From Aggregatilineales bacterium (GTDB lineage: Bacteria > Chloroflexota > Anaerolineae > Aggregatilineales > Ch27), in NCBI GenBank assembly GCA_029976025.1, contig JARKNX010000145.1:1-33661 (forward strand): 33,661 nucleotides of DNA, in the 5' to 3' direction. Numbering within the stretch: position 1 is the stretch's first letter; the number at the start of each line of letters is the position of its first letter. The notes beneath the pieces are model-generated. The model did not search any database, was not told the origin of the DNA, and saw only the letters and a program-made list of their open reading frames with translations. Positions 14,145 through 22,037 of this stretch are shown here, in pieces. The translations under genes and the position numbers were made by a program.

Positions 14145-16100
14145 ATGACTTCCGATATCCGCCTCGATAACCTCATCTGGGTAGCCCTGACCGTCCTTTT
14201 CATCATCGTCACCAGCACCGGGCTGGGCCTGCTGGCCCGCGCCATCGCCCGCTGGCGGGGTCTTTCGGAGGGTGAGCAGCGGAAGTTGTTCTGGGGTATC
14301 ACGCTCGCCGGGCCGTGGATTGTCGGGTTCCTGATCTTCGTAGTCGGTCCCGCGCTGGCTTCCCTCTTCTACAGCTTCAATAACTACAAACTGGGGGAGA
14401 GCCTGGAATGGACCGGGCTGGAGAATTACCGCGCCCTGATCATGGGGATTGGCGCGCACGGACGGCGCTTCACCCAGGCGATGTACAACTCGTTCTACTA
14501 CGCCCTGATCGGCGTGCCGCTGCAGATTATCACCGCGCTGGGCATGGCCCTGCTGCTCAATAACGAGATCAGGGGTATCCGCTCCTTCCGCACCATCTTT
14601 TACCTGCCCGTGATTCTGGCCGGCGGCCCGGCTATCCTGCTGGCGTGGCGCTATATGCTCAGCGCCAACGGCGGCTTCGTCAACGTCATTCTGCAGAAGC
14701 TCGCATCGTCGTTCTTCCTGTTCGACTGGCTTTACCGCGGCTTCATCTTCGTCATGGAAGGCTTCAACAGTTTTTATACCGGGCTTTCGCGCGGCGACCC
14801 GCTGGGGCCGCTCAAGTTCGTCATCCCCGGCGCGCTGGCTATCCTCATTCTGATCACGCTGCTGGGCGACTGGTCAGAAAGCAAGCGGGCGCGGACCTGG
14901 GGGATCATACAGATTCTGGCGCTGATCGTGCTGGCGGCGACCCTGCCGCGCGGGCTGATGGCCGCGCCGATTGACCCCATATGGACCGTTGTCGTCGGGC
15001 TGGCTTTTCTGGGCTTCATCCTGCTCAGCGCCTGGCAGGGTCACGAGGGACGGGTGCGCGCCTTTCAGATCGCCGCTCTAATCGTTTTCGCCATCACGCT
15101 CGCGCTGACTCTGGCTGCGGCGGCGCCCGATTCCGGCGACCCGGCGCCGTACCTGATCGCCGCCGCCGCAGCCGCAGCGCCGGTGCTTCTCTCCCTGTTC
15201 GGGGTCTGGAGCCGCCGCAAGTACACCCTGCTGGGGATCGCCTTCGCCATTCTGGCTCTCGCAGTCTTTATCCACGTGATCCCCGGCCAGCTTGACGGCG
15301 GACGGCTGGCCCTGATTCCGCGCTATCTGACATTTGGCACTACGCTGGAGCAGCCCGGCGATCTGACCTACCTGAAAGAGACATACCCGGCGGAGATCAT
15401 GTCCGCGATATGGTTCTTCGCGCTGGCGGTGGTCATGCTGGCTGCGATCGCCCTGCTGGGCGACCGTTACCCCCGTGCGCGCCGGGCCGTGCTTTATATT
15501 TCGCTGGCTTTCTTCCTGCTGTTCACCGCCGGCGCGCTCGTGGACGGCGTGCGCTACTTCCGCGCGTTCGACACGATCGCGGCGGAAACCGGCACGCCCG
15601 CCTATCATTTCGCCCGGTTCCGCACCGCCACAGCGCAATTCCCGACACAGGACCGCGTGCCGCTGTGGATGACCAGCGAGTTGTGGACCAAGCCGTCGCT
15701 GGTGCTGATCACGATGTGGAGCACCGGCGCGGGTATGCTGATCTTCCTGGCGGCGCTCAAAGGCGTGCCGCGCTCGCTCTACGAAGCCGCCGAGGTGGAT
15801 GGCGCGGGCCGCACGCAGAAATTCTTCAAAATCACGCTGCCCATGATCTCCCCCGCCATGTTCTACAACATCGTGATCGGCATGATCGCGGCGCTCCAGA
15901 CCTTCGAATCGATCTACATCCTGCGGACGCCGGATACAGAAGACACGCTGGCCTCCGCCGCGTTCTTCCTGTTTGTCAGGACATTCCGCCAGCTCGATAT
16001 CGGACAGGGCGCGGCAGCATCATGGATTCTGGTGGTCGTGATTGTCGTCCTGACTGTGATTCAGTTTCGCTACAGCAACTGGGTGAATTACGAGGCCTAG
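14145..16100 (+). CDS. Oversized CUT1 ABC permease (MalF type) with an extra membrane-spanning insert
   Basis: 651 residues, about twice the usual 300. One extra N-terminal helix (9-30) precedes a normal MalF-type start (GPWIVGFLIFVVGPALASLFYSF, then NSFYYALIGVPLQIITALGMALLLNN and FRTIFYLPVILAGGPAILLAWRYM). The sequence then leaves the family from about residue 180 to 505 and resumes with LWTKPSLVLITMWSTGAGMLIFLAALKG and the EAA loop YEAAEVDGAGRTQKFFKITLP (546-566) that contacts the ATPase. The insert holds about eight hydrophobic segments (around 226, 252, 279, 306, 335, 360, 418 and 448), an even number that keeps the topology. The frame is continuous through the insert. GAGGGAA precedes the ATG. 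The role of the insert is unknown. Confidence 0.87.
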   Translation: MTSDIRLDNLIWVALTVLFIIVTSTGLGLLARAIARWRGLSEGEQRKLFWGITLAGPWIVGFLIFVVGPALASLFYSFNNYKLGESLEWTGLENYRALIMGIGAHGRRFTQAMYNSFYYALIGVPLQIITALGMALLLNNEIRGIRSFRTIFYLPVILAGGPAILLAWRYMLSANGGFVNVILQKLASSFFLFDWLYRGFIFVMEGFNSFYTGLSRGDPLGPLKFVIPGALAILILITLLGDWSESKRARTWGIIQILALIVLAATLPRGLMAAPIDPIWTVVVGLAFLGFILLSAWQGHEGRVRAFQIAALIVFAITLALTLAAAAPDSGDPAPYLIAAAAAAAPVLLSLFGVWSRRKYTLLGIAFAILALAVFIHVIPGQLDGGRLALIPRYLTFGTTLEQPGDLTYLKETYPAEIMSAIWFFALAVVMLAAIALLGDRYPRARRAVLYISLAFFLLFTAGALVDGVRYFRAFDTIAAETGTPAYHFARFRTATAQFPTQDRVPLWMTSELWTKPSLVLITMWSTGAGMLIFLAALKGVPRSLYEAAEVDGAGRTQKFFKITLPMISPAMFYNIVIGMIAALQTFESIYILRTPDTEDTLASAAFFLFVRTFRQLDIGQGAAASWILVVVIVVLTVIQFRYSNWVNYEA

Positions 16101-16103
16101 CGC

Positions 16104-17003
16104 ATGGCAACGAAACCCACCGCCACCAACACCGGCCGGGCCGGCAGACGAACCCTGCGCCTGCAGACAGGCATGGTGAGTTTCCGCCGCCTCCTCCTGT
16201 ACCTGGTGCTTGTCCTGGCCTCGCTCTTCTTCCTGTTTCCGCTGGCCTGGATGATCGGCACATCGCTGAAAACCGTGGAAGAAGTCGGCCAGCCCCAGCT
16301 AAACCTGCTGCCCAGCATCCCACAGTGGTCCAACTACACCATCCTGTTCGGGGAGGATCCGTTCTACCGGGCCTATTTCAACAGCGTCTTCATTGCCATC
16401 ATCGTGCTGTTCGGCACGGTGACCTCGGTCACGCTGGTCGCTTTCTCCTTCGCCCGGCTGCAATGGCGGGGCCGGAACATAGTATTCGCGCTGATGATGG
16501 GCACGCTGATGCTGCCCTACCAGGCGACACTGGTCCCGCAGTATGTGCTGTTCTACAACCTGGGCTGGATCCGGACCTTCAACCCGATCACCATTCCCGG
16601 CTTCTTCGCCGGCGGCGCGGCTTATGTCTTCCTGCTGCGCCAGTTTATGATGACCATCCCCAGAGAACTGGATGAGGCCGCCCTGATTGACGGGGCGAAC
16701 CCGCTGCAAGTCTGGTGGTACGTCATTGTGCCGCTCAGCCGGCCCGCTATTGCTACCGTGGCCGTCTTCCTGTTCGTGGGCACATGGAACTCGCTGACTT
16801 ACCCGCTGATCTACCTGCAGCGCGCCGAGCTGTTCACGATGCCAATCTTTGTGGCGCAAAAGCTCAATCTTCAGGCGTCACCGCTGCCCTGGCAGGATGT
16901 GATGGCGGCCAGTGTCACGTTTGTAATCCCGGTGCTGCTGATCTTCATCTTCACGCAGCGCTATTTTGTCGAAGGCATCACTATGACTGGCGTCAAGGGA
17001 TAG
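16104..17003 (+). CDS. CUT1-family sugar ABC transporter permease (MalG type)
   Basis: A standard 299-residue second permease with six predicted helices. It begins after a short cytoplasmic arm with RLLLYLVLVLASLFFLFPLAWMIGTSLK. The MalG-type sequence LPYQATLVPQYVLFYNLGWIRTFNPITIPGFF is followed by the EAA loop LDEAALIDGANPLQVWWYVIVPLSRPA, and the protein ends RYFVEGITMTGVKG, the typical family C-terminus. It pairs with the oversized permease three bases upstream, whose stop codon almost touches this ATG; the ribosome site ACGAGG lies inside the upstream gene, so translation is coupled. The ATPase must come from elsewhere in the genome. Confidence 0.93.
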   Translation: MATKPTATNTGRAGRRTLRLQTGMVSFRRLLLYLVLVLASLFFLFPLAWMIGTSLKTVEEVGQPQLNLLPSIPQWSNYTILFGEDPFYRAYFNSVFIAIIVLFGTVTSVTLVAFSFARLQWRGRNIVFALMMGTLMLPYQATLVPQYVLFYNLGWIRTFNPITIPGFFAGGAAYVFLLRQFMMTIPRELDEAALIDGANPLQVWWYVIVPLSRPAIATVAVFLFVGTWNSLTYPLIYLQRAELFTMPIFVAQKLNLQASPLPWQDVMAASVTFVIPVLLIFIFTQRYFVEGITMTGVKG

Positions 17004-17013
17004 GCAGACCGGT

Positions 17014-18555
17014 GTGCAGCAGCTCATGCACAGTTTCCACGGGTATACCCCTCCGGAAGATGTCCTGGCAGCGACGCGGCGCGGCGAGATCAGGGCCTTC
17101 TGCCTGTTCACCCACGCCAACGTCTCCTCCCCGGCTCAGGTCCGCGCGCTGACAGATGCGCTCTATCGCGCCGCGCAGGAAGGCGGCCAGCCTCCCCCGC
17201 TGATCGGGATTGATCAGGAAGGTGGGCAGTTGATGGCAATCGCGGGCGAGGCAACCGATATACCGGGCAACATGGCTCTGGGGGCCACCCATTCACCTGA
17301 ACTGGCCGAGCAGGCGGGGCGCGTGCTGGGCCGCGAGCTGCTGGCGATGGGCATCAACCTCAATTTCGCGCCCGTGCTGGATGTGAACATCAACCCGGAG
17401 AATCCCGTCGTGGGCACGCGCTCTTTCGGCGATGACCCGGCACTGGTGGCCGAGCTGGGGGTCGCCATGATCCGGGGTATGCGGGCCGAAGGCATTCTGA
17501 CGGCGGTTAAGCATTTCCCCGGCCATGGCGACACGGACACAGATACCCACCATACATCGCCCACCATCGTCCATTCCGTCGAGCGGATGGAAACTGTGGA
17601 GCTGCGGCCGTTCCAGGCGGCCATCGAAGCCGGGACTGACGCCGTGATGACGGCGCACGTGATCTTCTCCGCCCTGGACGCCGAACGCCCGGCCACGATC
17701 TCGCCGGCTGTGCTGAGCGGCCTGCTGCGGCGGGATATGGGCTTCACCGGGCTGATCATCACCGACGCGATGGATATGTACGCCGTGGCACGCTACGGGG
17801 CGGAAGAAAGCGTGCGCGCGGCGCTGGCCGCCGGGGCCGACCTGGCCCTGCTGGGACATCTGACCGATCAACTGGCGCTGAGCCGCCGCCTGAACAACCT
17901 GAAACGGCCCGACAGCGCCGCCCGTATCCGCGCCGCCCAGGATCGCATCCCGCGCGACCGGCCCTCGCTGGAGATCGTTGGCTGTCCGGAGCACCGCCGC
18001 GTCGCCCGGCAGATCGCCGAGCGGGCGATCACGCTGGTGCGCGGGGGCGAACGGCTGCCGCTGCGCCCCGGGCCGGAGGATATGATCGCCGTCATCACCG
18101 CACAGTCGGTTGACCTGACCCCGGCGGATACTTCTTCGGCGGTGCGCATCGCGCTGGATGAAGCAATTCGCAGGCGCCATCCGCGCACAACAAGCCTGGA
18201 GATGCCCCGCCAGGCTCCGGAGCAGACGGTAGCGGCTGTGCTCCACGCCGCCGCGGCAGCCGATATCGTCATTGTGGCGACAACCGCCGCCGACAGCGAT
18301 CCCGGGCAGGCCGCGCTGGTCCGGGAGCTGCACGCCCGCGGGAAGTCGCCTGTTGTGATCGCCCTGCGCACGCCTTACGATCTGCGCGCTTTTCCCATGA
18401 TCGAGGTTTACCTGTGCGCTTATAGCGTCCGCCCCGTGTCTACGGAGGCTGCGGCTCGCGTGCTGTTCGGGGAGATACCGGCGACGGGCCTTTTGCCCTG
18501 TGCCATTCCCGGCTATAATACGCCGACTGCACACCCCCCTCCCGCATATGGCTGA
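17014..18555 (+). CDS. GH3 family beta-N-acetylhexosaminidase (NagZ-like), two-domain
   Basis: 513 residues from a GTG at 17014, 10 bases after the permease stop; an ATG four codons later is an alternative start. The GH3 barrel has IGIDQEGGQL, NFAPVLDVN and then KHFPGHGDTDTDTHHTSP, which contains the NagZ acid/base dyad (Asp177-Thr-His179). The nucleophile is Asp251 in LIITDAMDM. This His-on-a-loop arrangement is specific to NagZ-type N-acetylglucosaminidases and separates them from ordinary GH3 glucosidases. About 170 further residues form a C-terminal domain like that of long Gram-positive NagZ proteins. No signal peptide is seen, so it should cut imported GlcNAc-containing fragments in the cytoplasm, in keeping with the transporter genes just upstream. 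Confidence 0.88.
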   Translation: MQQLMHSFHGYTPPEDVLAATRRGEIRAFCLFTHANVSSPAQVRALTDALYRAAQEGGQPPPLIGIDQEGGQLMAIAGEATDIPGNMALGATHSPELAEQAGRVLGRELLAMGINLNFAPVLDVNINPENPVVGTRSFGDDPALVAELGVAMIRGMRAEGILTAVKHFPGHGDTDTDTHHTSPTIVHSVERMETVELRPFQAAIEAGTDAVMTAHVIFSALDAERPATISPAVLSGLLRRDMGFTGLIITDAMDMYAVARYGAEESVRAALAAGADLALLGHLTDQLALSRRLNNLKRPDSAARIRAAQDRIPRDRPSLEIVGCPEHRRVARQIAERAITLVRGGERLPLRPGPEDMIAVITAQSVDLTPADTSSAVRIALDEAIRRRHPRTTSLEMPRQAPEQTVAAVLHAAAAADIVIVATTAADSDPGQAALVRELHARGKSPVVIALRTPYDLRAFPMIEVYLCAYSVRPVSTEAAARVLFGEIPATGLLPCAIPGYNTPTAHPPPAYG

Positions 18556-19633
18556 CCGACTTCAGGAATACGCAACTGTGGACATCGTTTTTCGGGTAGT
18601 CCTGACTCTGGCGCTGCTGCTGATCCCGATGGGCCTGTATGGACGCGCCCAGGAAAGCGCCTCATCCTGGTGCGTCGCGGTGTGGTATCCCTCCTCCGAT
18701 CATCCCGGGGGCTACCAGTCGCTCATCGACAATACAGACGTGATCGATGTCGTCAGTCCGTTCTGGTACAGTCCCCTGCCCGACGGCGGCCTGAATCCGC
18801 GTTCCGGCGCCGAGGACGCGCAGAAACTGGCGGCGTGGCGCGAGGCCGGCCTGCTCATCCTGCCGACCATCGTCTCCTTCAGAATGTCCGCCATGATCGA
18901 AGATCCGGCGGTTCGCGCCGCCCATGTTGCCAACATTGTCGCGCTGGTCGGGCGGATGGGTTACGATGGCATCGACATTGATTACGAGTCCTTCGGACTC
19001 AGCACGCGCGACGCTTTCTCCGCTTTTGCCGGGGAGCTTTCGGACGCGATGCGGGCGCAGGGGTGGCTGCTCTCGGTGACGGTCCACGCCAAAACAGCCG
19101 ATGAAGCCACCTGGACAGAAGGTGCGGCGGCGCAGGACTGGCCCCGGCTGGCTGATGCCGCTGATATCTTCCGCATCATGGCCTATGACTACCATAACCT
19201 GGCCGGCGCGCCCGGCCCCATCGGGCCGCCGGGCTGGACGAAGGATGTGCTGGATTACGCGGCCAGCGTCACCGACCTTTCCAGGGTATGGGTGGGGCTG
19301 CACTTCTACGGGCTGAACTGGCAGCGCCGCAGCGCCCCGGTCGCCATCACCTGGGAGGGCGTGCAGCGCTGGGTCGAATCGTTCGGCCTGGAGGTGCAGC
19401 GTGACCCGGCGGATATGGAAGCGCATGTCGAACTGCATGTGAGCGGCCTGCCCCGGCAGAACGTCTACGTGGCCGATTCCACCGGCCTGGCGTTCAAGCT
19501 GGACCTGCTTCAGGAAGCCTTCCCCGATCTGGGCGGAGTGACGATCTGGGGGTTGGGGGGCGAAGACCCGGCCAACTGGGATGTGCTGCGCCAGTATAAT
19601 CGGGGGGAGTGTCAGTTCAGGGAAGCGCCATGA
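18548..19633 (+). CDS. GH18 family glycoside hydrolase with N-terminal membrane/signal segment
   Basis: 361 residues from the ATG at 18548, overlapping the end of the GH3 gene by 8 bases. An ATG at 18500 would overlap it further and is less likely; a GTG at 18578 is also possible. The N-terminal hydrophobic stretch VFRVVLTLALLLIPMGLYGRAQ is a signal peptide or anchor, so the enzyme acts outside the membrane. The barrel shows YDGIDIDYES (Asp140, Asp143, Asp145, catalytic Glu147), the GH18 DxxDxDxE signature, then SVTVHAK, FRIMAYDYHN and WVGLHFYG. This YaaH/SleL-like branch includes peptidoglycan or spore-cortex N-acetylglucosaminidases as well as chitinases. Adjacent NagZ-like and D-aminopeptidase genes favour cell-wall glycans. 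Confidence 0.87.
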   Translation: MADRLQEYATVDIVFRVVLTLALLLIPMGLYGRAQESASSWCVAVWYPSSDHPGGYQSLIDNTDVIDVVSPFWYSPLPDGGLNPRSGAEDAQKLAAWREAGLLILPTIVSFRMSAMIEDPAVRAAHVANIVALVGRMGYDGIDIDYESFGLSTRDAFSAFAGELSDAMRAQGWLLSVTVHAKTADEATWTEGAAAQDWPRLADAADIFRIMAYDYHNLAGAPGPIGPPGWTKDVLDYAASVTDLSRVWVGLHFYGLNWQRRSAPVAITWEGVQRWVESFGLEVQRDPADMEAHVELHVSGLPRQNVYVADSTGLAFKLDLLQEAFPDLGGVTIWGLGGEDPANWDVLRQYNRGECQFREAP

Positions 19634-20805
19634 TCCGATCGGGCAAAGCGACGCGCGAACAGTTGCGACGGCACAACCGCCAGCTCATCCTGCGGGCGAT
19701 CTACACCGGGCTGGCTGACAGTCGGGCGGCGCTGGCACAGGAAACCGGGCTGGCCAAGCCCACCGTCTCCGACGTGATCAGCGAGCTGATCGCCGAGGGG
19801 CTGATCGTCGAAGGCGGGCATGGGCCAGTGACCGACGCGGGCGGCAAGCCCCCGCGTCTGCTTGAATTTGTGCCCGATTCGCGGCAGGTCATCGGCGTCT
19901 CCATCAAAACGGACCATGTCCGCGGCGTCCTGGCTAACCTGAACGGGCAGGTCTCCGCCGAGCATTACGCCGAGCTGGGCAGCGCGCAGGGTCAGGATGT
20001 GATCGCCCTGCTCCAGCAGGTAATCAACGGGCTGGTCGCCCAGCTAGATGCTCAGTTGCTCTGTATCGGCGTCGGCGTCTCCGGCAATGTCAACAAAGAG
20101 GCCGGCGTCGTGCAGCACGCGCCGCATTTCGGCTGGCACAATGTCCCCCTTGCCCGCATCCTGAGCGAGCGATATGCCAGGCCGGTCTATGTCGCTTCCA
20201 GCACCGAGCTGGCGGCGATGGAGCAGTTCATGTTCGGCGTGCCGGACACCGTGCAAAATCTGGTCACCGTACTCGTGAATAATCGGGTCGGCATCGGCAT
20301 CGTGTTCGAGGGCGGGAGCTACCACAACGGCAGCGATATCGGCTGCATGCAGATCATCCCCTGGAACCCGGACCCTTCGATCCCTCAGAGCGCAGCCGGT
20401 CTGGAATACCTGCTGGGCTGGAGCTATATCGAGCAGCGGGCGGCTGTGCTGCGCCAGCGTTTCCCGGCCACCCGGCTGCCGGCCCGGGAGCTGAACTACT
20501 TGCACATCCGCCATGCGGCGGCCAACGGAGATCCGGCGGCGCTCCTCCTGCAGCAGGAGCTGGCCGGACATCTGGGCTATGTGTTCGCCTGGGTAGTCAC
20601 ACTGCTGCGCCCGGACCACGTTTCACTCGCCGGGCGTATTGCCAACCTGGGCGAGCCACTGCTCACCCTGGCTGTGGCCCGGGCCAGGGAGCTGCTCCAC
20701 GAAAACGCCATGGAACAGGTCACTTTCTCCCTTGCCGAATCGTTCAACCTGGTTGCCGTCGGCGCTGTCGCCTACACCTTACAGAAAGAGCTGGGTCTGG
20801 TGTGA
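19630..20805 (+). CDS. ROK-family transcriptional repressor lacking kinase and zinc motifs
   Basis: 391 residues starting at an ATG at 19630 that overlaps the GH18 stop codon (ATGA), with AGGGA upstream, so the two are translationally coupled. The N-terminus is a winged helix (RRHNRQLILRAIYTGLADSRAALAQETGLAKPTVSDVISELIAEGLI) as in NagC and XylR. The ROK domain follows with IGVGVSGNVNKEAGVVQHAP. Where ROK kinases have the catalytic Asp in a DANAA-like segment, this protein has ASSTELAAMEQ. The usual CxCGxxGC zinc site is replaced by CMQIIPWNPDPSIPQSAAG. It therefore should bind DNA and a sugar ligand but not phosphorylate it. It probably represses this amino-sugar operon. The next gene overlaps its stop. 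Confidence 0.88.
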   Translation: MIRSGKATREQLRRHNRQLILRAIYTGLADSRAALAQETGLAKPTVSDVISELIAEGLIVEGGHGPVTDAGGKPPRLLEFVPDSRQVIGVSIKTDHVRGVLANLNGQVSAEHYAELGSAQGQDVIALLQQVINGLVAQLDAQLLCIGVGVSGNVNKEAGVVQHAPHFGWHNVPLARILSERYARPVYVASSTELAAMEQFMFGVPDTVQNLVTVLVNNRVGIGIVFEGGSYHNGSDIGCMQIIPWNPDPSIPQSAAGLEYLLGWSYIEQRAAVLRQRFPATRLPARELNYLHIRHAAANGDPAALLLQQELAGHLGYVFAWVVTLLRPDHVSLAGRIANLGEPLLTLAVARARELLHENAMEQVTFSLAESFNLVAVGAVAYTLQKELGLV

Positions 20806-21650
20806 GAAATCGTCGCGGATCGCTGGGAATTATCACCAATAATCGCCACGGGGTGTTTCAGGCTGAGGTTCTTCAGGGCATCAGTGAAGAAGCCCGCCAG
20901 GCGGGGTACGAGATCGCCGTTGACTCGCTGGCCGAAGATGACCGCACCCCGGCGAGGGCTATCGCGCTGGACCCCGCCGCCGTCGCCGGGCTGCTCGTGA
21001 TAGCCAATGCCGCTTCAGATGATTACCTGCGGCGGGTGCATGCCTCCGGCATCCCGATTTCACTGGTCAGCCATCAGGTGCCGGGGACCCCGGTCCCGGC
21101 GGTGCTTTCTAACAACAGCCAGGGGATCGGCGAGCTGGTGAAGCATCTGGTGATCCGCTGCAAACGGCACGAGCTGGTCTACATCGGGGGCGTAGCCGGC
21201 CAGACGGACGCCGTCCAGCGCGAGACCGCCTTCCAGCGCGAGCTGATGCGCTACAATCTGCATGTGCCGCCGGAGCGCCTTCTTGACGGCCAGTTCGATC
21301 CGGAGATCGCCGCCAGTGCGGTGAAGAAACTGGTTCGCTCCGGCGCCCCTTTCGATGCCGTGCTGGCCGCTGACTACCTCATGGCTGTGTCGGCCATTGA
21401 AGAGCTTCGGGCCAGCGGCATTCGCGTGCCGCAGGATGTCTCCGTAGTCGGCTTTGGAGACGCGCCCAAAGCGGAACAGGCCGGCCTGACGACGGTTGCA
21501 GCCGATATTACTGAACTGGGCCGCCGCGCCGCCCGCCAGTTGATCGGCCAGATCGAAGGGCTGGAGATCGGCGGCGTCACCGTGTTGAGCGTGGAGCTGC
21601 GCGTGCGCGCGTCGTGCGGCTGCCACAGCGGCTTCCATCCCCAGCCATAA
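20802..21650 (+). CDS. LacI/GalR-type ligand-binding domain protein without DNA-binding domain
   Basis: 282 residues from a GTG at 20802 that overlaps the ROK stop by three bases. It begins directly with GSLGIITNNRHGVFQAEVLQGISEEARQAGYEI, which is where the sugar-binding domain of LacI proteins begins after the helix-turn-helix and hinge. Family segments continue: GIPISLVSH, YIGGVAGQTDAVQRETAFQREL, FDAVLAADYLMAVSAIEELRASGIRVPQDVSVVGFGD and LTTVAADITELGRRAARQLI. No helix-turn-helix and no signal peptide are present, so it is a cytoplasmic sensor and not a transporter component. It ends with VRASCGCHSG, a tail I associate with ligand-binding domains fused to signalling domains in other bacteria. 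Coupling to the ROK gene suggests that it modulates that repressor. Confidence 0.8.
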   Translation: MRNRRGSLGIITNNRHGVFQAEVLQGISEEARQAGYEIAVDSLAEDDRTPARAIALDPAAVAGLLVIANAASDDYLRRVHASGIPISLVSHQVPGTPVPAVLSNNSQGIGELVKHLVIRCKRHELVYIGGVAGQTDAVQRETAFQRELMRYNLHVPPERLLDGQFDPEIAASAVKKLVRSGAPFDAVLAADYLMAVSAIEELRASGIRVPQDVSVVGFGDAPKAEQAGLTTVAADITELGRRAARQLIGQIEGLEIGGVTVLSVELRVRASCGCHSGFHPQP

Positions 21651-21736
21651 ACAGGCTTCTTCAGCAGCCCCGGCGCCAGCCACAATATGACGGAGAGCCT
21701 GGCTGAACTAACCTGGCCCCGAAAATCACACATTTC

Positions 21737-21765
21737 TTGTCTGCCCGCTGACGTTATGGTATCTT
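21737..21765 (+). promoter_or_regulatory. Sigma70 promoter for ilvD leader
   Basis: TTGTCT at 21737-21742 and TATCTT at 21760-21765 with a 17-base spacer. Transcription would start near 21772, producing a long leader before the ilvD ATG at 22038. Confidence 0.5.
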
Positions 21766-21802
21766 TCACTGAGTCCCGGGGCTGCCCGCGAGGAGCCTGA
21801 GA

Positions 21803-22012
21803 CGCCCTGCCCCTTCCGGCAAAAGCCGGGGCCAGGGCGGCCAGGCTGGCATCCATTGAGAGCTACCTGACTCAGCAGTGCGGGCCGGGCCACCCGGACA
21901 GGTCGCTGGGCGCGCAGGCTTCTGACGAAGCCGCAGGAGCGACCGGCGCACCGGCTCCACCAATGACCGAACAGATTCTGAGGTTGGCGTGCCCTATACC
22001 GGGCGCAACGCC
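21803..22012 (+). ncRNA. Candidate structured cis-regulatory RNA upstream of ilvD
   Basis: Four perfect or near-perfect stem-loops follow each other. At 21803-21839, CGCCCTG pairs with CAGGGCG around an inner CCGGC-AAAA-GCCGG. At 21885-21897, CCGGG pairs with CCCGG. At 21901-21944, GGTCGCT pairs with AGCGACC and encloses GGCTTC-TGAC-GAAGCC. At 21986-22012, GGCGTGCCC pairs with GGGC and ACGCC just before the ribosome site. The nested perfect arms exceed what I expect from GC-rich chance alone, but no known riboswitch or T-box motif was recognised, so the class is unknown. Confidence 0.45.
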
Positions 22013-22031
22013 GTTACCAGCCAGGAGATAA
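21963..22031 (+). CDS. Possible 22-residue leader peptide of ilvD
   Basis: An ATG at 21963 opens a frame of 22 codons whose TAA (22029-22031) overlaps the AGGAGATAA ribosome site of ilvD. It contains two Ile codons (ATT, ATA) and three Leu codons (CTG, TTG, TTA); ATA and TTA look uncommon in this GC-rich DNA. The last leader hairpin (21986-22012) lies inside it, so ribosome position could control that hairpin and access to the ilvD start. There is no clear ribosome site ahead of its ATG, which is the main weakness. Confidence 0.3.
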   Translation: MTEQILRLACPIPGATPLPARR

Positions 22032-22037
22032 TAACTA

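Larger units (their letters stand above)
21651..22037. other. Intergenic region with structured ilvD leader
   Basis: A 387-base gap. The first 80 bases hold nothing I recognise. A promoter at 21737-21765 is followed by about 265 bases of leader with four well-formed hairpins and a short frame ending at the ilvD ribosome site; these are listed separately. Confidence 0.6.

Noticed and set aside
14145..16100. Oversized permease as two fused permease genes
   Set aside because: Only one EAA loop and one N-terminal family segment are present; the middle has no permease motifs, so it is an insert and not a duplication.
21780..21900. Possible TPP riboswitch in the ilvD leader (CTGAGA and ACCTGA are present)
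   Set aside because: The other conserved TPP segments and their order are missing, and ilvD is not a thiamine gene; the two short matches are likely chance.
21901..21965. tRNA-like or tmRNA-like 3' end (GGCTCCACCA) in the ilvD leader
   Set aside because: No T-loop sequence and no matching acceptor strand upstream; the CCACCA is isolated.
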